From: Diploscapter coronatus | Taxonomy: Eukaryota > Nematoda > Chromadorea > Rhabditida > Rhabditidae | Direction: 5' to 3' | Assembly (NCBI GenBank): GCA_964036155.1 | Contig: OZ038423.1 | Span: 55,939,249 to 56,003,248, forward strand | DNA: 64,000 nucleotides | Translations under genes and position numbers: made by a program | The notes under the pieces: generated by a model | The model's database searches: none | What the model saw: the letters and a program-made list of their open reading frames with translations, nothing else | Told to the model about the DNA's origin: nothing | Shown: piece after piece, positions 1-9,865 of the stretch | How positions within the stretch are numbered: the first letter of the stretch is position 1 | How the letters are laid out: each line of letters begins with the position of its first letter

Positions 1-26
1 TTTTTCGAGAAATAGACTATCAATAG

Positions 27-139
27 CCACTTCTCAAAACTCGACCCACAGAAATAATAGTACCATATTGGAAGAGTATATCTTTTCTCTCGAAAAGGTA
101 CTTTTTCTGCGGGTCGAGTGTTGAGAAGCGTTAATGGCA
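27..139. repeat. imperfect hairpin (inverted repeat) next to rpl-9
   Basis: Arms of about 38 bases at roughly 27-63 and 98-139 are reverse complements with a few mismatches; both contain the core TCGACCC/GGGTCGA flanked by CTTCTCAA/TTGAGAAG. It lies in the intron that would lead to the last rpl-9 exon. It resembles a short palindromic transposon remnant; nothing coding is seen. Confidence 0.7.
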
Positions 140-312
140 AAAAAAATTGAGAATTCTTTTCGAAAAGATAAGTATGAATTCGTTTTCGTTGCAACATTCA
201 ATTTTGTTCGGGAGATTTGTGAAAAGTTGAAAATGGGTGTTGTAAGATTAAAAATGTCGATAAAAAGTGACAATTGACAGACAACTTTCAATATTTGGCA
301 TTTTCGACTGAC

Positions 313-1311
313 CGGCTTGAGAAACGGCCTGAATGTCGCTGCCTTCGACGATGATTTCGTCCTTCTGCGCAGTCGACATCACAGCGACCACTCCATCGGG
401 CAGAGGCACGCGGCGCACGATCTTCTCACCCAAGAAGTTTCTGATCTGCAATTTTTACCCTTTTATTTTTGAAAATTCAAAAATGTTCAATTTTTGCACT
501 TCATATTATTTCATCCTCGACTTTAATGTCTATTGTTTTTATTTCAGTTCCTTGGATTAGCACTTTTCTCCCAAGAGCGATTTGCGTGCTTATTTTTGAA
601 CAAGTAATCACAACCCTAAGCTTCCTTTCTGCTGAACCGATTTATTCGGAAATAAAAAAAACCCCTTCTGCTGACATGTGTCTTACCTCAACAGTCCTGT
701 TGTTGTCGGCGAAGGTGACGTTGATGGGGAAGTGTGCGTAGACGGAGCGCATCTTGTAGCGATAGCCCTTGGTGACACCCTTGATCATGTTCTGGACGTG
801 CGAGCAGACCGTGCGAATGGCAGCGATCTCCTTGCGCACACCGAACCACTTGCGCACGCGCAGACGGCCCTTTCCGACGCGTTCCATCGAAAATTTATTA
901 TTTTAATGACTTTAATTTATTAAATTGAAATTTTTTAGATGAAAGATGATTGTGTCTATGCTCTACCTTTTTGCTATATTTTGAAAGAATGTACGCTTTA
1001 GTTGAGATATGTGGAAAGATTTTTAAACATTATTAGAGAATATTCTCTTCCATAAAAAATTGTAGAATTTTAGAGGGAGTTTGGATTTATTTTTTAGAAA
1101 ATTGGTCTTCCACTACAAAACTGTTAAAATTGAAATAGAGTTTAAATGAATTTCTTTTATAAAAGTATATTTTTCTCACCTCCATGTGGAGGTGACGGAA
1201 GTCCTTGCGAAGCACACCCCTAGGGCCCTTGACCTGGACAACGCGGTTCTTGACGGTGAACTCGACGTCTTTTGGGAACTCGACCTCGTCGTGCGACTCG
1301 ATCAGCTTCAT
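313..1311 (-). CDS. rpl-9: 60S ribosomal protein L9 (partial, last exon outside window)
   Basis: Large-subunit ribosomal protein of the uL6 family. Three exons on the minus strand read in frame: 1311-1180 ([12 protein letters not shown] start), 887-687 (MERVGKG... [10 protein letters not shown]) and 445-313 (IRNFLGEK... QKDEIIVEG). The wording is almost that of animal L9 throughout, so the identity is secure. The family normally continues for about 40 residues with an IQQ...IRKFLDGIYVSE tail. A donor (GTCAG) follows position 313 and no such tail is found in bases 1-312, so the last coding exon must lie left of the window. Oddity: the first intron (1179-888) ends TTTTCG instead of TTTTCAG immediately before the ATGGAACGC codons that begin exon 2. 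No other AG keeps the frame, which points to a lost A in the assembly or a non-canonical acceptor. Confidence 0.95.
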
Positions 1312-2503
1312 TCTTCCCTACCAATTACCTGGAATTCGACAAATTACTCCAAACTCAGAAAATCTGCAAGAAAATCCGTATTTTGCACGAACTAATAAAA
1401 CTTTGTTCGCCAAATATTTTCTTGGAATTTTAGAAATTAGCATTTCTAATTATTATCCAAAGTCTACAAATCTCGAAAGAAAGTTCATTTTACGTGAATT
1501 TAGCAAGCCATTTTGAAGTAACCAATAGTTTCTTGAAATTTTATAAATTAGCATATTATATCTTCCAAAATATTCCAGCTATCTTTGACCAGAAATAAAA
1601 TTGAGAGAACACGAGTTTGAGCTTTTACTAGAAATTGAAACTTTTCAAGAAAACTTGAAATTCCAAGGAAATTTTTACACCAATCGATCCCCCCGATCAA
1701 TATGCTAATTTCTGAAAACAGAAAGCGAAAAAATAACGCGAGAATTTAAAATAAGATAAAAGAATCGATGAAAATTTAGGCCGAAAAGAAACGAGCGAGG
1801 GGGCGGGGCCACGATAAGAACGGACGAATAAACGCCGCACAGCGTTGGGCGAAAACCAGCGAAGAGTGAAAGAAGATCGGAAAAATGAAAAATCGCAAGA
1901 AAACATTTATTGAAAAACACATGTCTTTGACACAAAATTGTAAATATCACCACTTTTCGAAAATCCATACCCATAGCAATTAGTGATAAAACAGTAAAAA
2001 TAGGAAACAGCGACAATAAATAGTATCACATTCGAGTAAAAATAAAAATGATTTACAAAGACAAGAAATCGAACTAGAGAGCACAAATGGGCTTTTAAAA
2101 TATACCAAGGGGTCAGAGGGTTAAATATGGCGGTGGGATAGGTGTAAAGTACAAGTTCTTCGTAAGGAACAAATTTTAGCCTCTACCATGAACTTTCTTA
2201 TGGTAGGCTAAACTTGGTGCCAGCTTTTTTGCTGCCGAATCCTATAGCTTGTCACAAGTGCAACTGTGAAATGTTGTAAACCTCTGTCGACCCCATCTTT
2301 ATATTTAACCCTTTAACCATCTGGCATATTTTAAAACCCAAAAATGAGATCTAGGGTCACAAAATCAATATCATATTGCACAGTAGAAAAGCTCTAAGCA
2401 ATCATTACTCTAGAACATCCTAGAACTTCGATAAAACCCTAGAAAAACAATCGATAATTATTTCAATTTCTATGGATTACTATGGTTCTGCACACACACA
2501 CAT
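1312..2503. other. intergenic, rpl-9 upstream and malectin 3' region
   Basis: No gene is seen. Apart from the MITE-like element, this holds the presumed rpl-9 promoter and 5' end just above 1311 and the malectin 3' UTR just below 2504, which includes a short CA run at 2491-2501. The roughly 1.2 kb gap argues against an operon between these two minus-strand genes. Confidence 0.6.
2093..2336. repeat. MITE-like element with about 45-base terminal inverted repeats
   Basis: The left end (2093-2136) begins TTTTAAAATATACCA and contains GAGGGTTAAATAT. The right end (2290-2336) is its imperfect reverse complement (ATATTTAACCCTTTAACC...TATTTTAAAA). A smaller inverted repeat lies inside (TAGCCTCTACCAT / ATGGTAGGCTA near 2179-2211). 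The element is about 245 bases and has no ORF, as expected of a non-autonomous DNA transposon. The flanks show no obvious target-site duplication. Confidence 0.75.
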
Positions 2504-4448
2504 CTAGAAGGATCGGAGCAGGTAGATTATGGGAATCGCGGCGACTATCGTTCCTACGATCCAAATCAGCGTATTGTCCTGCTGAAATTCGTGCATTTGT
2601 AAACCTCATGACTTTTCAGGAAAAATAAAGCGATTTTTCAAAAATCATCAGTCTGTAGTGATCGCTAGTTTTTCAGCAAAAATTATAAAAGTGATTTTTC
2701 AATTAAAACATCCATAATTCTCTACTTTCCACCTATTTTTAGGAGAAAATGAATAAAAATTCGATTTCTCAACAGAAAATGCTTAGCTTTCAGCTAGTAT
2801 TTGAGCATTAGCATAAAATGACTCCTACCCTATCCCCATGTGGGTCCTTCACTGGCGGTCCACTGGCTATGGTCTCTCGATCGACAGAGTCTGCCTGGTC
2901 TTGATTCTCCCTGTTCAGCTGCTGCATTCGCTCCATCTGTCTCAACTGTTCCTCGTATTGCTCCGAGTCTTCGTCGTTCTCGGTTTGGGCTCTCTGGAAT
3001 TTTTAAAATTAAACTCTTCTAAAATTTATCCTCATTCTTCCCTTCCTTCAAAAATTGATCATCTTTCATACAAATTTGATTTTTCGCAAAAAAAATAAAT
3101 ACCTTTCTATCAGGATCGTCAGCTTTTCTTTAAAAATGTATCTTCCCTTTCAAAATTCCTATCTTTCCATAAATATTTCTATTTTTTTCCGAAAAAAATG
3201 AATTCCTACCCTTCTATCCCTCTCCTGTTGATCAAATTTCTTCGCGAGCTCTTCCTCGTTTATGCCTGCAGCAGGTGGTTGTGGCAGATCTTCCTTCGAT
3301 CCTTTAAGAACCACAATTCCGTTGATTTTTGGGTTATCGTTAGCGCCCTGGAAATTTAACATTTCATTTCTTGAAAGTTCATTCAGAAAATAGTTCTAAT
3401 AGAAATTAGTTATTTTTCAGTGATTTGTTTTTGGACTATGAAACTCCTTTTTCGAATTTTATTTTTTTTACTCTCAAAGCTAACCTTCGCAAAAGTGATC
3501 TCCAGCTCGCCGTTTTCTACTTCACCAATAATATCGTTTTCAAGCCTCAACTCCTTCCCGACAATTTCGAATCCAAAGTATCTGAAAAAGAAATGATCGA
3601 TTTAAAAAGATGGTTTATCGATTTGCCTATCATGAGCGAGCCCGGTGGCGTGAGTCTGACCGAAAATGTCCAAGTCTTTGATCAGCGTGATGCCATTCAA
3701 AAGCACGTCGAAAATCTAGAGAAAATTTGCATTTTTCTTAGAAAATGGTGCTCTTATTAGAAAATTTTTCTTCAATTTTAAGAAAGCTAACCTTCTGCCC
3801 AGGCATTTCGAAGTAGACCTCGCTGAATTTCAGAATCAGAGCGTATTTTCCGGGTTTCAATTTGAAGGTGTACGTCAAATCGTCGGGACTCCATCTTTCT
3901 GTCTGCAATTTTCAGATTTTCATAGAAAATCAACAATCGTTTCTCTTAATATAAATTTCAGGATATCTTTCAGAAAGCAACATTTTTATAGGATTTTCAA
4001 AGTGTTCTCGAAGAATCAATGTTCTAAAGCTTTTAAGAATTACCTCGTAAATGACTCGGTCGGTGTTAGGAGCGTTCATGAAGGCGTATCGCTTGCCATG
4101 GTCGGAAGCGGTACCTTGATTATGGGGATCGGCTTCGTAGAGAATTCCATAGGCTCCTTTAGTCGAGGGGCCTCCTGAATTTGAAATTAGGGAGGCTTTC
4201 TTAAAATTCACTTTCAAATCCGCTTACAACTAGAGATTTCTTGAAGTTATTTGCATAAATCTTTGAAATCAAGTGAATTTATTCGAGCAAATGAAAATTT
4301 GATGAAGTACATGAAGTTTCCTTGAAGTTAAACTCGACTCACCACAATTCACCGCGTGTACGACTCGGCTCGACAGATCGACTTCAGCGGAAATTCTCGT
4401 AACGAAGAAAATTCCAGCGAAAATCGCCCATTTGGATGGCGATTGCAT
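2504..4448 (-). CDS. malectin (ER diglucosylated N-glycan-binding membrane protein)
   Basis: Type I ER membrane lectin; in animals malectin binds Glc2-high-mannose N-glycans and works with ribophorin I in glycoprotein quality control. Eight exons join in frame: 4448-4343, 4174-4044, 3902-3792, 3715-3627, 3581-3485, 3347-3210, 2993-2829, 2581-2504, giving 304 residues. Residues 1-22 form a signal peptide (MQSPSKWAIFAGIFFVTRIS). The malectin domain follows (HAVNCGG, ...YALILKFSEVYF..., LNGITLIKDLDIF, KGANDNPKINGI). A charged Glu/Gln-rich region (about 200-278) follows, and a C-terminal transmembrane segment (about 284-301, WIVGTIVAAIPIIYLL) with a three-residue cytosolic tail. The intron after exon 4 uses a GC donor (ATAG|GCAAAT) with a normal AG acceptor; no GT donor keeps the frame. 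Start chosen because it immediately precedes the signal peptide. Confidence 0.92.
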
Positions 4449-6069
4449 TTCTGCTGAAAGCGATCAAATCAATTTGACCGAACTATATGGAAAATAATGG
4501 AAAAATGGGCGAGAAATGAGCATCAAACAACTCGATCTGTTGGAAGGAAGGGAAGGGAAATAACAAAGACAGAGGAGAAAATTGATGAAAGAGAGAGAAA
4601 GCGGTCTGTTTGCCATTGGCAACTGCAACACGTGGAAATGAACGGGTCGAAATAATAAGACCGAAATTTAGGGCTTGAAGCTCGAAAATGTAAAGTTCCA
4701 CTCGTTTCTTATCACTTTGTGTGCAATAATCCTTGGGAATTGGCGTTTTCGCCCAAAATTCAGCATGAATAGGAAGAAATTGGTCGAAAATGTGCATGAA
4801 GACAAGCTAGAGATATCGACAAGCTTGAATGCACGAAAGCTTGTGCGAAGGGGGTCAGCTCTTCCTTATGTTTCCCCCACCGCTCTTTATCGATTTCTTT
4901 GGCAAGTCGAGGGAACGTCTAAAATTTTCAAATTTCAACAGAATTTTTCTGATAAAAATCGGAAACTTTAACATCATTCTATAATTTTTAAGCAAAAATG
5001 TTTAAATTTCAACATTATGATAGGACAGAACAGAACTTCTATTCAAGAATATTTTATTAGTTTTTTCTCAGCAAACATTCTAGCTTACCTAGCTAGCCTA
5101 AAACCTGATTTTCTGAGTTCCCCGCACTTCGACCTACCGATCCCCGTCGTTTTCGATTTTCATCCATCACTATTTCTTTCTCCCTCTCTCATATTTGTAG
5201 TCTCTGCTCACTTCCCTCTGCCACTTTCTCAGTCCCTTCATCGATTGTTTATCAAATTGTTCTTGTGGACTAGACTCGATTTTATCTGAAATAATATCCA
5301 CAAAGTCTCGCACATCTCACGCTATTTTTGACGATTGTTTTCACTCGTGAAATTTTTTTTCGAAAGAACTCATTTTTCACTCTTCTCCGTATTTTTCCTT
5401 TACCCATTTTGTCCCAAATTCTTGAATTTTCAGCCATTATTTTCTCAAACTAATTTTATTTTTTTTTGCTATACTTTCTGTCAAATTTGTATCCCCCATT
5501 GCTTAAAAATAGCTTGATTTTTCTGTGGTTTCGAAGAAAAGATTTCGAATTTTCTCAGCAATCCTGTGGTATTTCAAGGTAGGCCGGGTGTAGGTTGCAT
5601 CAGCATTTTCTGAACTGCTCTTTCAAATTCACGTGAATTTCATTTTCGTCTTATATTCTGTCTGGCTCGTGGTGTGTGACCCAGTGATCTTTAAAGAGTC
5701 CTTGGTTTTCTACTAATCTGATCTGTAGATTGCAGTATCTGTCCTTGATCTTATCTGATATGTGCGCATTCAAAACAATTTTTTCTCCATAACTCGTCAT
5801 TTTTCTCTTCACGTCCTGTTATATTTGTCAACCTCTAACTTTTGGTACTATTCACCGCCATTTTTTTTTAAAATTACCCAAGGACAAGATAAAAAGGGGT
5901 GACAAATACAAGAGGCCATACGTCAAAACAATCCCCTCTCCATAACTATCCCTCCTTTACCTTTCCCTTTATCAACCTCGTTATTTTCTCGTTCATTTTA
6001 TGGTTTTTGCAGACAGTTCGATTTTTCGGCTCTGCAGCTTCCGCTCTGTTTCGACCCAATTCAACTACG
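4449..6069. promoter_or_regulatory. divergent upstream region between malectin and GPDH
   Basis: No coding exon is convincing here. The two flanking genes are transcribed away from each other, so their promoters must lie in these 1.6 kb. The sequence is AT-rich with pyrimidine-rich tracts near 5150-5220 and 5340-5470. A reading frame runs in from 5899 to the GPDH ATG at 6070, but its residues do not resemble the family. Confidence 0.5.
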
Positions 6070-8749
6070 ATGTCACCCACCAAAGTCACCATCGTCGGCT
6101 CTGGCAACTGGTAAGTGGTTACCAAATGATATCTTTTACCAAGAATGGTATTTTAACAAAACTTAGCAAAAAAGGTATCGGATACGAAAGCTTACCAAAA
6201 GAATTCCAGGGGTTCCGCCATTGCTCGTATCGTTGGCCAAACGACGAAGGCATACAGCAATGAATTCGACCCGACCGTGCGCATGTGGGTGGGTGAATTT
6301 TACAACATTTATGAAAGTGGATAGGTTGTGCAAAAATTTACACAAAATAGATTAATTTTGTCAGAAAAGTACTTTTACAAAACTCCCAATTTCAGGTGTT
6401 CGAGGAAATGGTGAATGGCGAGAAGCTCAGTGAGATCATCAACACTCGCCATGAAAATGTCAAGTACCTACCCGGCAAAATCCTTCCCGAAAACATTGTG
6501 AGCTTCGGAAATTTATAATTTTCCGAAAAGTTCAAATTTCTGAAAATAACTTTTTTTTTTGAAAAACTTATTTTTCTGGAAAATTCAAAATTTTCAGGTC
6601 GCCGTCCCCGACCTCGTGCAGTCGTGCGATGGCTCGGAAATTCTGATTTTCGTCGTGCCGCACCAGTTCGTCAAGGGTTAGTTCTTGAAAAATGATTAAG
6701 GCTCGAAGTCAAAAATTGAATTTTTATCCTTTCTTTCTGTTACTTCTCTAAAAAATAAAATTGGATAGATTTTTGAATTAAATCGACGTCAAATTCGATT
6801 TGACTGGTGATTTTTGAAATGACGTTAAATCGAGCAATAATTAACGGTAGAACGAATACAGTTAATTTTAGTTCAAATTTAATTTAATCCCGTTTTCTCT
6901 TATTATTTTTACTTATCATTTTATTGCAGGCATTTGCAAGCAGTTGGAAGGCAAAATTTCGCCCAACGCGCATGTCGTCTCGCTTATCAAAGTAGGTCCA
7001 TCTTTACACTTTAGTAAACATTCTCAACTAGGCTGCACTGTAGTCGAGAAAGTAATACGAATGAACTCAAGTTTCTAGGGAATGAGTGCCGAAAAACCGA
7101 AGCCGGTAAACTGAATAACCAAAAATCTCCCCCGAATAATAGACTGAAAGCTTCTTGTATTTTTGCTCTCTTATTCTTTTTGCATGATATTTTTCAAGAA
7201 GGTAGGTAAAAATTCAAGGAGCCTTGGAAAATAACAATTTCCCAGAGTGTAACGTCGAAAAATAGTAAGAGATGCTAAAATGAAATTTTAGGGAGTTTCG
7301 GTGCAGGAGAATGGCACTGGGCTGAAGCTGATTTCGGATGAAATTCGGGAATATCTCAAGTGCCCGGTCGACGTGCTCATGGGCGCTAATTTGGCTCCCG
7401 AAGTGGCGAACGACATGTTCTGTGAGGCTACCATTGGTAAGACTTACCGAGAAGCGTTTAGGTTATCAATTGTATTACCAAAAAGAACCATTTTACCAAA
7501 ATTGGTATCATTTTTATCAAAAATGAACTTTTTTTTACCAAATACCATATTCTACTAAAAATTGTATTATTTTCAGGCTGCCAGACTCGGAGTGTGCACG
7601 GACCCATGCTGAAGAGACTTTTCCACACGGACAACTTCCGCATCAGTGTCGTTGAGGACGCGCACACCGTGGAGTTGTGCGGAGCGCTCAAGGTGAGATT
7701 GAAAGAAATGGATGGGAGTACTCTTCTCCCAAATGATAGTATATTCCTCCTAATATGTTTCTTCCAAATAGAATTGCTTCCCTCCTAAACTCGAGTATTT
7801 TTCTAAAAAAAAAAAAAGTTTTGAAGACAATTATTCATGAAAGAAAAGAAAAGCACTCACAGCTAAACAAGTTAATCCGCTTCTGCAAAAATACAGTTAC
7901 AGAACGTGGTCGCGTGTGCAGCTGGATTCACGGACGGACTTGGGTATGGGGATAATACAAAGGCTGCCGTCATCCGATTGGGACTCATGGAAATCACCAA
8001 AGTGAGCTAATTTGTTGGGAAGGTAGAAAAGGAATACATAGAAGTGTTGAAAAATCCACATACTTTTAATGAAATAAAGAAGGAAAACCATGAACCTTCC
8101 AATTATATGGTGTATGAACTGCATGGATCTTTCATGGAACAATGAAGAATGGATGAAAATTGGCGATTTGTAAACAAAAGTGTTAAATATTTGCTTTCAG
8201 TTCGTGGAGCACTACTACCCCGGCTCGAACCTGTCGACGTTCTTCGAGTCGTGCGGTATTGCTGACCTGATCACGACCTGCTATGGAGGACGTAACAGGA
8301 AGGTCTGCGAGGCGTTTGTCAAGGCTGGAAAGGTTCGCTACTGAAAATTCTCTTCTGATTTTTTTTCCTGAAGATTTTCTGAAATTTCTACTTTTCTGAA
8401 AATAACAATTGGAAATTTTCAGCCTATGGCCGAAGTCGAAAAGGAGCTGCTCAATGGCCAATCCGCCCAAGGACCGCCCACTGCGGGTGGGATTTTTTGT
8501 TTTTTGAAAACTAGTACTTTTATCTGAATTTTTATTTTATTAAAAATAGTAGACGTTTTAAATATTGCTTAAAACTAGCGTATTTTCATGAACTTCGAAT
8601 TTTCAGCGGAGGTCTTCCACATGCTTGAGGCCACGAATCTGATCTCGAGCTTCCCCCTGTTCGTCGCTGTTCATAGGATCTGCCAGGGCGAGATGCCCCC
8701 GTCTGGAATGGTCGACTGTCTGAGAGACCACCCTGAGCATCAGGCCTAA
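6070..8749 (+). CDS. gpdh-2: cytosolic NAD-dependent glycerol-3-phosphate dehydrogenase
   Basis: Reduces dihydroxyacetone phosphate to sn-glycerol 3-phosphate with NADH, for glycerolipid synthesis, the glycerophosphate shuttle and osmotic glycerol production. Eleven exons keep frame: 6070-6110, 6210-6288, 6396-6497, 6598-6676, 6930-6991, 7292-7436, 7577-7692, 7903-8001, 8201-8332, 8423-8486, 8607-8749, giving 353 residues, the normal length. Visible motifs are the N-terminal Rossmann loop ([14 protein letters not shown]), [20 protein letters not shown], the catalytic-lysine region ([16 protein letters not shown]) and [16 protein letters not shown]. elegans has paralogues gpdh-1 and gpdh-2; the gpdh-2 symbol rests on the citrate-carrier neighbour, as remembered from C. 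elegans cosmid K11H3. Start at 6070 ([14 protein letters not shown]) fits the family; an in-frame upstream ATG at 5899 would add an unlikely hydrophobic leader. Confidence 0.95.
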
Positions 8750-8755
8750 GCCACG

Positions 8756-8922
8756 TTGCCAAACCTCAGCTAGTTGCCGGAACGAGTTCCTGAACCCATT
8801 CCCCACTTTGGCAACTTGGAAACCGCAAGCTCTCAAAGCTATGCGAAATAGTGCGGGAAAAGATTCTTTTCCATACCACTTCTCGCCTTATTTCGCATGG
8901 CTTGAGGACTTGAGGTTTCCAA
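8756..8922. repeat. hairpin-forming inverted repeat in the GPDH 3' UTR
   Basis: Arms of about 46-55 bases at 8817-8862 and 8868-8922 are imperfect reverse complements (TGGAAACCGCAAG / CTTGAGGTTTCCA and ATGCGAAATA / TTATTTCGCAT), separated by only a few bases. A smaller GTTGCC/GGCAAC pair lies just outside. It starts within 10 bases of the GPDH stop codon and would fold in the mRNA if transcribed. It could be an inserted MITE or a regulatory structure. Confidence 0.7.
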
Positions 8923-9865
8923 ATAGCCTCCATCTTCGTGAGTATATTTTCGTGCCTTAAACATACATAATTCGTCCTTGAAAGATTGAGATTTATGAAG
9001 CTAGACTTAGCTATTTTCCTCCTGAAATTTGATGATTTCAGTAACAGATTTGATTGTAAATTAACAATGAGATTATTTATCAGCTAGATTAGCTCCTTCT
9101 TGCCATTTTAAACTTCTACGTTTTATGACTAGTGCCAAGTTGATTTGACTGTTAATTTTAAACATGGGTAGTCGCTTCTGAATTCAGTGAATTTCGACGT
9201 CTTTTTAAATTGATTTGGGAATGTTGAGATAAAGATTTATCTAAAACGTGATAAAATTTCCTAGAAAATCTAGTCTTGACACACAAGAAATGCGAGTAAA
9301 AATCGGACGAACTTTGAACTGAATACTTTCCTCCCAAAATGGAAAATAAAGGGATGGGGAGGAAAGTTAACAGCCCACGTTTTTGGCAAGGAATGCTTTT
9401 GACTAAACATGACAAGTGAATTGAACACAGCATTTTGAAGAGAGGAATTTCTAATTTCTATCACAACTGGCTAAACGGAATGACCTGTCTCTAACTGACA
9501 AAAAGTGAAACTTAAAATGGGTGCACTTTTAAAAATTTAGAAAATACACACCCCAAAAAATCCCGAATAATTATAGCAGCCTAAGAATATAAATTAAAAC
9601 GAAGGAAAAATAAATTAGCTCTGGTAAAACTTCTAGAAGAAAGAAATAAAGGTTTCTCGGGAAGGTCACTCAATTTGGGAAGAATGCGAGTAAAACAAAT
9701 AAGTGAAATTTTCAAATTAATGGTCAGAAGAAACTGGGAAAATGATTCGCTCATTTTAAATCTAATCGTGTTGTGAAACTCATTCAAATTGGATGAAGAA
9801 AAACTAAAAAGGGAAAAATGAGTGAAATTCCTGAAAGAAAAACCTCGAAAGCATGCATTTCCAAA
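8923..9865. other. convergent intergenic region, 3' UTRs
   Basis: AT-rich sequence between the tail-to-tail GPDH and citrate-carrier genes. No ORF with coding character and no further repeat is seen. It should contain both polyadenylation regions. Confidence 0.5.
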
